Shown here: positions 46,401-56,134 of the stretch, piece after piece
Position numbering within the stretch: the first letter of the stretch is position 1
Layout of the letters: each line of letters starts with the position of its first letter
Assembly (NCBI GenBank): GCA_027922465.2
Contig: BQMF02000229.1
Span: forward strand, 186,001 to 250,000
Direction of reading: 5' to 3'
Source: Turritopsis dohrnii
Taxonomy: Eukaryota; Cnidaria; Hydrozoa; Anthoathecata; Oceaniidae
DNA length: 64,000 nt
Notes under the pieces: model-generated
Seen by the model: the letters and a program-made list of their open reading frames with translations, nothing else
What the model was told of the DNA's origin: nothing
Databases searched by the model: none
Position numbers and translations under genes: made by a program

Positions 46401-49400
46401 GACCCATTATAATATTGTTGACCATTGCAAGATGCTTAATATTGCTGTTGATGACATTTACAAAGAGCTGCAAATTGATGGTAACTCCATTGGTAATGGC
46501 AATCAGCAGATTCTTGTTTTTGATTACTTAAAATATTGTGTCTATGTCATACATTACAGCGAATCAGACAGTGAAAAAGGAGCCTTACAGGAATTGAAGT
46601 CTGGAGATAACTATTTTCGCTTGTTTGTTTACTTATTCCATCATGTTCTTGGAAAAGACTACTGCTATATCAATGCAGTGGCTGCACCCAAAATAAGAGA
46701 GGAATGTAAAAATGTACTTATCCTAAATAGACATCAACTGGTTGAAAAGGATATCCGAGATACACTTCATGATTTATTTTCATATACACAAAGAAAGAGT
46801 ACGCAAAAGATTAAAGAAGGAACACCAAGTATGCCAACAAACACCAAGGATGCAGTCAGTTATATTTTCAGTTTCCTTGCTACCATGACCATTGGTCCTG
46901 AGGTAATGTTTGGCACAGTAACAGAGAAAATGTTATTGATGTGGCTGACACAAGAGCAGTTTCAAATAGTGTTTAGTGAAAACCTCTGGAGAATTGTCAC
47001 TGGTGGTTATGGTAGCGGGAAGTCTGCAGTTACAAGGTTTCTTGTTGAACATTTGGCAAAAAATACAACAGAACCATTAGATATCTACTTTGTGTTATTT
47101 GACAATGACAGTTTATTCCTGAACAGTTTCGAAGGGTTCGTAAAGAAAGTACTATCATATGGAAGCAAGGTAAATATAGTGTTTGGTAATAGTGAGAAAA
47201 TTGGTAACTTCCTATCTAAAGAATTTGAACAAATTTGTGTAAACCAGAGCAAAGCAATTCCTTTTACTGTGTCGAATATGCTGCTGGCAATGATAGAGAA
47301 AGCAAAATCTTCAGGCAGAAGGTTTCATCTCATTGTTGATGAACTAGATGCTGAAGTCATCAATTCAGTTGAAGCGCATGCACTCAAATCCATCTTCCAA
47401 AACAATGCCGATATGCTAAACACTTCTCACGTATTATTTTCTATTCGATCAATGGAGAAAAGAAGAGCTAATGTAGTTAATGGAATTCGCACTGCTCACG
47501 ATTCATTTGAATTTTATTTTCACTGTGGAATGGAGGTAATGCCGTTATCATTGTCAATGCGCAACACCAAACAGGTGTCAAAAGTCATTGAAATATCTCT
47601 GCAGGGAATCACTTGTCCAAATAGAATATCACAACCATTTTCATCAACTGTGACTAATGACTATGACATTATCGAAAATCCTCCTTCTAAATCAAATAGG
47701 CAGCAGCCAATGACTCAAGCTCCTGACATGTCAAAGTCACACCAACTTACCAATTCTAGACAACAGACAACAGAAAGTAACAGTATACAGGTGGAGCACG
47801 TAAACTCAGATGAGATTGATTTGGTTGCTCTGGAACAAAATGAAAAATTTAAATACTCAGCTGCTGTTATGGAAACAGATTTCAGATTTCATCAGTGTAA
47901 AGAATCAGGACATAAGTTATCTGGTCGGAAACCTGTTCTCGTATTTTTAAATCAACATAAAGAGAAAGACTTACCATTTGTAGATAAATCAGTATTATTA
48001 TCCATTGCATTAAAACATCACTGTTACTGCAATACAGAGAGAAATGAGAAACGAATGATCATATGTAATGATGATTATGAAATGTGTATGGCAGCATTGG
48101 CATCTATAGATAGAAAATATCTGTTATATATACCTGGTTCTTCCTATTATCAAAATTTTGACGAAAAGTCCTTGCAAACTGAAACTTTGATCACTGATTA
48201 TAGAGGATCCAGAGGAATGGAGTGTTCACAAGTTATCATCCTTATCGATCCAAAAGAACACTTTAAGAGACAATTTTTTATCGAGATGGTTGCACGTTCC
48301 ACAGATCATTTGGTGTTGGTTGTTCCATATCCATATGATTACAGTTGTTATAGTGGAAATGAAAAGGAATCGATGGGCACGATTGTAAAGAAGTTATTTG
48401 ACCGTAATGGAAGTTCTTCAGAAGATATTATAGATATCTATTCCTATGCTCTGGACAAATGTAAACATCAAGAGCATATTAGTTTTTACTCTTACTCTGG
48501 TAAAGCAAAGGTGACCACTTTCAAAGTCAATACAAGACATCGAGAACATAAAGAATGTTGTAAGAGAATCCAAAAATCGACAAACTTACCGAACATCTCA
48601 AAAGCAGTGATTAATCCTGGATTCGGGTAAGTTTCTTTGGTAAAATTATGGTTTTGAGGGAATGGGCATGTGTATATACTACTATGATTATGACTGATGG
48701 TTTTAGGTACATGCAACCTGGACCTGTTCAAAATCTTAAAGTGGAAAAGTTATCAGATACTTCAATAGAACTTTCTTGGGTTCATCCAGGAAATTCGTTC
48801 CAAGTGGCAAGCACGAAATCGTCTACTAGCACATCAAAAACCAAGGAGGAATATAAAATTATACATTCACATTTCCATGGCAACAAAGTCCAGTTGTCCG
48901 TGAAAAGGAAACACACATATAAATTTCAAATACGTGCCATTAGTAAACATGGCGGATTACTGTCTACACCGACTGATATACGTTACCCATCAGACAATCT
49001 TGAAAGGTAATTATTGAAAGTAATTCTAAGGAAGTTTTACATAAAGCTGAAATTCCTTATCTCATCATGTTGTTGTCATATAGCCAACCATCGAAGTCAC
49101 CTGTTGAAACTACATCTCCGCACACATCTGCTCCTACAAAAGAACATTTGTCGAGTAATGTTAGAAGGTATACTTGTTTGTTTTATTAAAGTAGCAGAAA
49201 GAAGGCTTCTTCATAAAGTTCTCATTGTTATGTTGCTTTCTTATAGCCAACTCTCAAACGTTGCTACCCAACCTATGTCTATATCACGAACGTCTGCTCC
49301 TACGAAGAAATACCAATCGGGTAGTATTAAAAGGTATACTTGTTTATTTCATTAAAGAAACAGAAAGGAAGGTACACGAAGTTCTCATCGTGATGTTTTT

Positions 49401-51032
49401 TCTTACAGCCGAATCTCATACTTTTCTACTGAAACTACATCATCTCCCCACACACCTGCTCCCATAAAGAAATACCGGCCAGGCAGTGTTCAAAGGTATA
49501 CTTGTTTATTTCATTAAAGAAACAGAAAAGAAATTCCACATAAAGTTCTCATTGTGATGTTGTTTTCTTACAGCCGAATCTTATACTATTCTACTCAAAA
49601 TGCATCTTCTCCGCACACACCTGCTCCTACAAAGGAATATTCGTCGAGTAATATTCGAAGGTATACTTGTTCAATTTAAATGACCAGAAACAAAGGTCTA
49701 CACAAAGTTCTCATTGTGATTTTGTTTTCTTATAGTCAACCATCATCGGCTACTCAAACTGCACCCTCTCAGATCACATCTGCTCCTGCTAGAAAATACT
49801 CTTTTAGCGGTATTAATTTATTTATTCATCTTTTCTTGTAGATTAATTAACAGGTTCCAAGTAATAACTACAGTATAACTTTCTAGAATGAAAGAACCGA
49901 TGAAATTAATATTTCCAATAAAATACCATTAAAATAGTCTTTTTGTTATTGAGAATGCAAATCTTCATATGAAATCATGCCTGATGAGTAAACATAAGTA
50001 AAAGTCGTCTTCATGAAGCCATTTTGGGAGATTACTTATATTCAAAACCCATTTAAAAAATGATTCATCTTTATGGTGCACAAAACTGTCATACCGTCAT
50101 GATTACTCTAGATTCTGGGTGCCGGACCATTGCACTGTTTTGTGTAGAAGATTTGACTTGAAGTTTGAATAGGTCAAGTTTAAGGCTTTCGAAAAAATGT
50201 ACTTTCCCATGTCGCTTCATGATCGTTTGGCCACACTTAACTGTATACCACTAGGGGAGATACACTCCCATGTTGCTTCATGATCGTTTGGCCACACTTA
50301 TCTGTGTACCACTAGGGGAGGTACACACCATAAAACGTCAGTTGTTTTGATTGTTTTATCCCGCGAAATTAACATTGTCATTTCTGATAAATTCTAAAGC
50401 CTCTTTTATTTCGTATTAGCTACGTTTTGTTTGTATTTGTTATAATTATTAATTATTAGTTGTTTAGAATTCCTTTCCATTTAAAATCTAATTTTATTTC
50501 TGTTGTTCTTTACTTATTTTTCATTTATTTTTCATTTATTTTAGATCTTGAGGACCTTATCAAACGTGATGACGTGTCATCCATCATAGACTTCCTCGCG
50601 GTCGATCCATCGATTGTGAAGATGAGGAGAGTTCGTGATGGATCGACACTTTTAATGATAGCTTCGTTTTACAACAGACCATCGATTGTTCGATTATTGC
50701 TCGATGGGGGATCAGAGATAAAAGAGACGAACGGAGATGGACAAACGGCGCTCCATTTTGCTGCATGGAAATCGGCTTTCGATACGCTTTCCATACTCAT
50801 AAATGTGGCACCTCGTCACCTTATTAACCAACAAGATAACTGCTTTGAGTACACACCGCTTCACATTGCATCGCTTGATGGCCCTTATGGATGTGTTGAA
50901 CTCCTCACACGTCACGGAGCAGATCGTCATGTTAAAGATAAACGTGGAAGAACTGCCTATGATGTGGCGTGTTTGAGGAGAGATGACGATGTAACAAAGA
51001 AACGAATTAAGGAACTTCTTCTTCAACGCTAA
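34713..51032 (+). CDS. DEATH / P-loop NTPase / FN3 / ankyrin multidomain protein, 13 exons, 1,474 aa
   Basis: Coding exons: 34713-34755, 43886-44173, 44858-45136, 45480-45504, 45830-45867, 46082-48626, 48707-49006, 49084-49167, 49247-49333, 49409-49495, 49574-49660, 49736-49809 and 50545-51032. They total 4,425 nt with every phase closing and no internal stop. Domains: 1-14 start MGQKGS, a myristoylation-type N-terminus. 15-110 is a helical death-fold-like segment. 111-203 is a DEATH domain (YHEVEEIREDF, LEKWRTT, LARKIEE). About 225-1072 is the large NTPase region with Walker A GGYGSGKSA (about 532-540), Walker B-like HLIVDELDAE (about 640) and SF1-helicase-like YRGSRGMECSQVIILIDP (about 930), then FFIEMVARSTDHLVLVV. 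1073-1172 is FN3. 1173-1312 is an S/T/P-rich linker from five duplicated exons. 1313-1474 holds ankyrin repeats (DGQTALHFAAW, YTPLHIASLDG). By analogy with NLR/STAND proteins it is probably an intracellular innate-immune or cell-death regulator; that role is inferred. The nearest alternative is a Schlafen-like or UvrD-like ATPase with accessory domains. Confidence 0.8.
35343..35437. repeat. Dispersed 95-bp repeat (partner at 60276-60367)
   Basis: Shares ttggttcaggccac, aaatttttgaaaa and gtggtggcccgact with the sequence at 60.28-60.37 kb in the same orientation. Family unknown. Confidence 0.6.
36052..37013 (+). CDS. Harbinger accessory MADF/Myb-like DNA-binding protein, two exons
   Basis: Exons 36052-36196 and 36331-37013 join through gtaaga/tttag (phase 1) to give 275 aa. 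The N-terminal MADF domain spans both exons: AVQKYPCLYDKA, KRNAWNEVAKELNL, then AFTSLRTKYVRRKKALK and YNFLGWLDNFVYE. The middle is acidic and Asn/Ser-rich, and the end is a helical segment ending LEQLDIEISLFD. In PIF/Harbinger elements the partner protein brings the transposase to the nucleus and to the ends. It converges with the transposase gene; the two stops are about 70 bp apart. The ATG at 36052 is chosen because it starts the domain cleanly. It is host-independent and moves with the element. Confidence 0.88.
37086..38384 (-). CDS. PIF/Harbinger transposase (DDE, DDE_Tnp_4 type), 432 aa
   Basis: Single exon on the minus strand with an intact frame. The catalytic triad is visible: D181 in GAIDGKH, D222 in TLVDIGSYGSNND, and E308 in RARRTIENTFGILASRWRIF. 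Upstream is a helix-turn-helix-like part (ISPAERLVLTLRFLASGDS, FRISRSAICTIL) typical of the family. Length is normal. The first ATG (38384) is used; the frame is open about 13 codons further upstream. It would cut and paste elements ending AGGCTGG into TAA/TTA targets. It may also mobilise shorter elements with the same ends, though the other TAA/TTA-flanked elements in this window have different termini. Confidence 0.93.
   Translation of the reverse strand: MATLSLRKKKACAMIILTLLLEEEDKEHTSKSRRFWTRKMFQDRKKYGDYHILTQELRLFDTEYFFRFIRMSPQRLEHLLSLVGPSLQRSTTRMREPISPAERLVLTLRFLASGDSQQSLCFSFRISRSAICTILSETCDKIFEILSPCYVRPPSTVSQWKKISKEFFDIWDMVHCIGAIDGKHIAIECPANSGSLYYNYKGFFSLVLLAVCDAKYTFTLVDIGSYGSNNDCRVLANSLIGNRFDSDQMYLPTAEPLVGCPNNPVNYFLVGDEIFPLKSWLVRPYPGNLTESQKVFNYRLSRARRTIENTFGILASRWRIFRRPIKAKVENAQRYSLAAITLHNYLQQTHNAYYCPTGFIDSENSDGSFKAGTWRDIIRSEGVGGLTEINNVRGSRYQQCALAQREGLKEYFMNENVLSWQLEHVRSCGPVL
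40214..40492 (+). pseudogene. N-terminal zinc-finger part of copy 2
   Basis: Opens MNMVFTCDICKRAFDSLKGR with a C-x2-C and, about 12 residues on, H-x3-C, which suits a nucleic-acid-binding finger. Frame 2 ends at 40492, while the protein continues in frame 0 from about 40450, where an A-rich run (aaaaaacc) is the likely shift site. Confidence 0.65.
40443..41639 (+). pseudogene. Linker and first half of the RT, copy 2
   Basis: Contains SERLQLWKEGKINVLLKEGR, TKGAAGPSKLDAEQFK, LIPLSKNPGIRPIGIGETIQ and LVDASNAFNALNRQ (first catalytic Asp). It ends in a stop at 41637-41639. The remaining RT motifs lie in the next frame, so a 1- or 2-nt indel near 41620-41640 broke one protein into two frames. Confidence 0.8.
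41722..43284 (+). pseudogene. RT second half and endonuclease-like C-terminus, copy 2
   Basis: The first ATG of the frame is at 41722, but in-frame coding starts earlier (RNPARLI, QEGTTQGDNLAM at about 41647-41721). Residues include VWLADDATGAG (catalytic ADD), GYYVNESKSW, then CACGNVFDVNHAMSCKKGGF (CxC-H-C knuckle) and DIRARGFWRPGQSAFFDVRL (restriction-like core candidate). The extreme C-terminus has SFTPLVFSITGG and a WIRCKLSF segment. It is a 520-codon open frame with intact catalytic residues. Confidence 0.82.
43433..43460. repeat. TA dinucleotide microsatellite
   Basis: An uninterrupted (TA)n of about 13 units followed by a T run, just past the 3' end of the retroelement; it may mark that element's tail. 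Confidence 0.85.
49060..49760 (+). repeat. Five tandem copies of one exon-plus-intron unit
   Basis: Exons at 49084, 49247, 49409, 49574 and 49736 repeat with a period near 163 bp. The first four are 84, 87, 87 and 87 nt and each starts and ends in phase 2, so any subset can be skipped without frame loss; the fifth (74 nt) exits in phase 1. Each encodes an S/T/P-rich block with an SAPTKKY- or PAPTKEY-like core ending in R. Introns share gtatacttgt at the donor side and tgttttctta(c/t)ag at the acceptor. Confidence 0.88.
50206..50331. repeat. Direct duplication, unit about 66 bp, in the last intron
   Basis: ttcatgatcgtttggccaca followed by taccactaggggag occurs twice in tandem with few differences. 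It lies in the intron just before the ankyrin exon. Confidence 0.75.
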
Positions 51033-52320
51033 AAGTAGGTAGGTGTTTCATTCAAATGTTTTCATCTGAAAAAATTTTTTTTAAGAATAGACTGAAAAGT
51101 TTTCTATCATTGACAACACGCTAATGAAGTTTTGTTTTTGTTATAGGAACCATCCGGGATGACAATTTTTAATTGTATATGCTCATTATAGTTGTTATTT
51201 ATTATTAATATTTAATGATATTTATATCGGTTGAGAAATCTAGTAAAAAATTCTGTTCTCAAAAGATGACCTGCTAGGGTAAGATAACCTGATATGGTAA
51301 AAACATAAATTTGGCAACAAAAAAGGCTAAAAATTCCAGGAAATGAAGCTAAATAGTGAAAATTGAAATTGAGAATAAATATAAATTGACCTACATATTG
51401 TAAAGTATGTGTAATATAAACAAGTAAAAATAATGGAGGTTTTTGCTGCAAATTCAATAATTTTGCTTATATTGATGATGATAACATACCTAAAGCAATT
51501 TTGCAACAATAATACTAATTCTCAATATCAAGATCAATTAATTACACTTTTTTAACATTTGAGGAGGTGAAAATCATTTTTTGTGTAAAAATAGGTTATT
51601 TTGTTATTTTCAAAGGAGTACGCTGACAATGGAAACAAAAAATTGGTTCTGAGAAATTTAGGAATACTTTGCGATTGCTGAGCTTTGAATACCCTTCTTA
51701 GTGCGTAACACATTTCACATTTTAGATAGATGTTTTGTAGCTATATAAGTAAGTAGATAAGTTTAAGATAATATTGATGACCATTATTTTACAATCAAAT
51801 ATGAAAAATGTCGAATATGTTGTTGATGTTTTGGTCATCATGTTCCTCCTGTCCTTCCTGATCTTCATATTTTGTTTGTACTTCAAGGAAAATGTGGAAA
51901 AGGTTTCTTAATTCAAGGTTCACGGCGTCTGGAAAATCAGGGAAAAAACTATGTTTGATAGGAAGTTTCTGGAAAGTCAGGGAATGTCAGGGAAAAGATT
52001 TCATAAGATTGTTTATAACAGTGTCTATGGTTGCTCAGATGTAGCAATATTCAATGAAGTATTTTATATTTTCAACCGCACACTATATCTATCGAATTGA
52101 AGTACTCGGCGCGATTTATTAATAGGCTATATTTATAATGCTCGTTGTATATATTATATATAAGTTATTATATGTTCACGATATCTTATCAGGTTTGTGA
52201 CTTCTTATATATGCAATGGATTGAAATAATATTCAACCACACATATGGTCAACGAAATACTAGTTTGTAATCTGGTCTGGGAATTGAACAGGTAGTATTG
52301 TTAGGCTTAATTTTCACAGG
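51033..52320. other. 3' flank of the DEATH-NTPase gene
   Basis: Presumed 3' UTR, possibly with one intron (gtaggt after the stop; gttatag at about 51146). Around 51905-52000 there is a gaaagtcaggga repeated word. No coding region recognised. Confidence 0.4.
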
Positions 52321-52333
52321 AATTAGAAAAAAA

Positions 52334-52648
52334 TATGGCGGCAGCTAATGAGATTCATCCACTATCCAGGAATTTTTCCATCAAATAGCCTTTTTAGTAA
52401 ATCGTATTGGGCAAAAGGCTTATTCTTTGGATGGGTTAAATGTGTTATCATTCCTGGACAAAATGATTGTCATGTTGCTTGTTTTTCAACAGGACTATTA
52501 CCAATCAGCTAGTCTGCTTTCTCTTCTAATAAAGCGTTTGAAAATATTCGCAGAGGAAATAAAAAGAAAATTGAGACATGATACACCAATTCTAAAGGGA
52601 CTTGCAGTATATCAAGAAGATGTAGCATTTATGCCTAGCCAAGTATAA
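52334..52648 (+). pseudogene. Probable decayed gene fragment of unknown family
   Basis: ATGGCGGCAGCTAATGAG opens a frame that stops after 17 codons. After a shift near 52385 a second frame runs through FLVNRIGQKAYSLDGLNVLS, MIVMLLVFQQDYYQSASLLS and LKGLAVYQEDVAF to a stop at 52646-52648. The even composition and lack of low complexity suggest real former coding sequence, either a processed copy or a two-exon gene I failed to splice. Family not recognised. Confidence 0.3.
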
Positions 52649-54370
52649 CATTCTCGAAGAAACTCTGTTGTACTTCAGGGAGCAGGAGTTTACTTGGAAA
52701 AATATTTCTGACTTGCTCTTAGTATCCTGGTGAAGTGTTGACAGAAAGAAATAACTGGCTTTTCTTATGTAACTGACGAAAATCTGTTGATTTGACCTCC
52801 AATTTTGACAAGATTCGTCCTGCTAGGATGACCTGCACGATTTTAGATTTCGGTGACCAGATAGTTTAAAACGCAGACTATACAACCAACGCAAGGTTAT
52901 TACATAAGTAGTTACTATAAAAATAATGATTTAGAACATTTTAGAAAGTCGATAGTGATCAGCAGATGTCCTTTCGCCTTATTTCAAGATTGAAGTGATC
53001 TTAACAACTTTCTCTTGGTTTGGGGATCATGCTATTTTTGAGACTGGGCTTAATCAGAAATGTTTTTGGTGAGGCGATCTCTTCAGTTTCTCCTTCTTTG
53101 ATTAATGATTATGGTAACTTATCAGCAGATTTAGACGACTTGAGATTTTTAAGGACAGTAGTAAAGACTTAACTGTGCTGTACGTTTCAGAATCTAAACA
53201 CTATACTCTCAAGCTTTGATACTGGAGGTAAACATTTTCCCATGTGTTATTCGAAACGTTTACGGTGGAACTTTGTAACGTACACGACCAATAGTAGTGA
53301 TGGACTATCGTGTACATCGGTGATTGTTGGATCATTTAATAAATAAATTTCTTTCAATTAAAAACATACACTACACAGTGTTTCACGCGTCTAGCGATCA
53401 TCAGATTGTTTGTTGGATCATCATCAAAACTTAAGAAACTCTTATATCTATACCCCCGTAATTCGAAAGTCTCTTATTCGAAAACCTCGTTAATTCGAAA
53501 AGAATTCTCAAATTTATATCTATAATTCGAACTTTTCTATATTTTCACCACATGTGAACGGGCCTTTAAAACATCGAATACAGAACATTCGAATTTCGAA
53601 CGATATGTTTTTCGTTTTGGCTTTTCATTTTTAAAACTGCATAGTGTTTCAGTTAGTGATTTGGAAACAAATTGACAAAGCGACAGCAGTACTATCAAGA
53701 AAAACAACGACCACAGTTGCTGAATCTGCAGCAGAGGAAATACAACTTCGTCGATGAAATTATTTGTACAAGAAAGGGTGCTAATACTACAATATACACA
53801 ATATTGTACAGGTAAGTTCGGAATTATTCTGGGGAAGAATTGCAACAGATAAACTAGTTAATCATAATTGTTCAATTTAATTTTTTCAAGACCCTGACAT
53901 ACTTTGGTATCTGGTTTGGCGAACTATGGTTGGACTACATTACCTAATTGAGTATTTTACTTAATTGAGTTGCGATCGATGCTTTGGTGTACTGAAAGAA
54001 AGGACATCAGTAGAACCGGACTGTGCACTTGGTCCTGTAATCGAGTATTGGGACTCTTATGGTAGAGTGCTAGTACCAAGATATGACTAGGCGTCAATGC
54101 TGTCAAACCACTTAAATTGACAAATATCACCTTTATGCAATCATTTCTGTATTAGTTATAGTTAGATTTCAGCCATACTTATTCTTGGAAGAGTGATAAC
54201 CTAACGAAGAAATATAATTGTGTCCATGCCTCATTTCGCGAACGAAGGTAAAAAATCCGGTAACCGTGTAAATGATAACATTTACATTCCATTTGTATAG
54301 TGTGCAACAACCACAGATTGAGATAAAATAAAAAAGCAAAAGAATGGTACAATTCAATTTGGTATTTTAC
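52649..54370. other. Intergenic with TE traces
   Basis: A stretch at 53455-53540 repeats attcgaaa-type words in both directions, as seen in pogo/Tigger-type ends. No element could be delimited and no gene recognised. Confidence 0.35.
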
Positions 54371-56130
54371 CGATCATGATGAAGAACGCAGCAGGTTGCG
54401 ATCACATACCAGTCTCGTTAGTCAAGTTAGTAGCGGAATACTTGACTTCTCCACTAACGCACACAATTAATGCAGGTATTACAGAGAATAAATTCCATCG
54501 TTCTTGGAAAATTGGAAAAGTTAATCCCATTCCAAAATCGGATAAAGCACTAAAAGCTGATGACTTCCGTCCTGTCACAGTACTTCCTGTTCTTTCCAAA
54601 ATACATGAAAGATTGATTGCGAAACAGATCTGTGATTTCATACCTAAAAATAATATTTATAAATCTACCATGTCTGGATTTAGACAAAACCATTCAACAA
54701 CAACGAGGCCCGGAAAACCCGAGTTATGGAATCGAGTTATAAAGTCGAGTTATGAACTATGACGTCATAATTCGAGTTACTAACTCGAAATTTTTAATTT
54801 TCTATATTCTTTCGAGTTAATTACTCGGAATTGTCACTTTTACAACTCGAGTTATTAACTCGAAATTAAAAATGTCAAATTTTGAAATCGAGTTAATAAC
54901 TCGAAGTTAATTTTTTAAATAAATCAAATCGAGTTACTAACTCGATAGTATTGTATTGCTTTAAAGGAATCGAGTTATTAAAGTTTTCAAAAATTTCTTA
55001 CGATTTATCGTGTGTGTTTGATTTTCAGAACATTTTTCAAATATCGCAAGGGATATTTTCGAAAGTTCACTGGGAATGGTGTGAATTTTTTAAAAAAGGA
55101 AAAGCAGGCCAAATTTGAGGCAAATTTTGAAAATCGTTCAATTTTAATGAAAATTTAATAGTGGAACCAGTTTGAACTGCTGATTTCAATGGTTTCCTAT
55201 CTCACAGATCGCTACCAATTTGTGCAGATCAACGATAAAATGTCTTCAAAAGAAATGATTCACTTTGGTGTGCCCCAAGGTTCCGTTATTGGACCAATTA
55301 TATTCAAAACTTTTACGTGTCTAATCTTCAGGACCATGTTATCGGCAACCACTGTCAATATGCAGATGACACAACAACTTACATCCATTCTAAAGTGACA
55401 TAACTCTCAACCGCCGTTGAAAATATGAATCTTCAAATATCCTCTCTATACAAATGGTCGAAGGACAACAACCTCTTGTTTAACCAGAACAAAACAAAAT
55501 ATATGTTATTGTCATCGGCTAAATTATCTAAATTACATAACCTTGATACACAAATCATTGATATCCATCATGAAGATCATCAGAATCAGTTACTGCTTTC
55601 CTGTTACAAGACACTTAGTGTACTACACAGATTAAAAAACTTTGCACCAATGAATATCCGTAAACACCTGGTTCAGTCTTTGGTATTATCGAAACTCGAT
55701 TATTGCAATGCCCTATTCTGTAACACGATGCAGCATAATCAGAACCGCCTTGATAAACTTTTAAAATCAGCTGCTGGCTTCTCCAATAGCAAATACGCAA
55801 CACCCTCGACGTTATCCAGTTGAAATGGTTGCCAATGGAACATAGAATTAAATACATGTTAAAACTGGACCCCATAAATCGCTATACACACCGAATTTTC
55901 CAGTCTACCTGGCCGTACATGTACGGAGAAAGCAAGCCTAAGACGTACTGCGTCTGACGACGGAAAAAAACTAATTGTAACCAAATCCACAACAACATTT
56001 GAAGGCATTTTCAGTCGTCTATTCAATGAACTTCCATCGAGCTTGAGAGTAGTTGAAAACCATCAAAAATTTTCACACGACTTAAAATCTTTTTATCTAG
56101 ATCTCTCTTTTGCGAAGTATTTGAGAATGC
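54370..56130 (+). mobile_element. Decayed LINE (RT fragment) with an insertion
   Basis: Plus-strand pieces: early RT at 54376-54702 (KNAAGCDHIPVSLVKLVAEY, NPIPKSDK, DDFRPVTVLPVLSKIHERL), QINDKMSSKE..FGVPQGSVIGPIIF at 55220-55310, a palm/thumb part at 55425-55560 (SSLYKWSKDNNLLFNQNKTK), and the C-terminus to about 56110 (FSRLFNELPSSLRV). The central catalytic part is missing around a palindrome-rich insertion. Motifs fit the CR1/Jockey-like group. Dead copy. Confidence 0.8.
54711..55175. mobile_element. Palindrome-array insertion in the LINE
   Basis: About eight copies of words like tcgagttattaactcg, each a near-palindrome, lie between 54715 and 54980. They differ only in the central bases and in flanking A/T runs. 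A less structured A/T-rich part follows to about 55175, where LINE sequence resumes. Confidence 0.6.
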
Positions 56131-56134
56131 ATTA

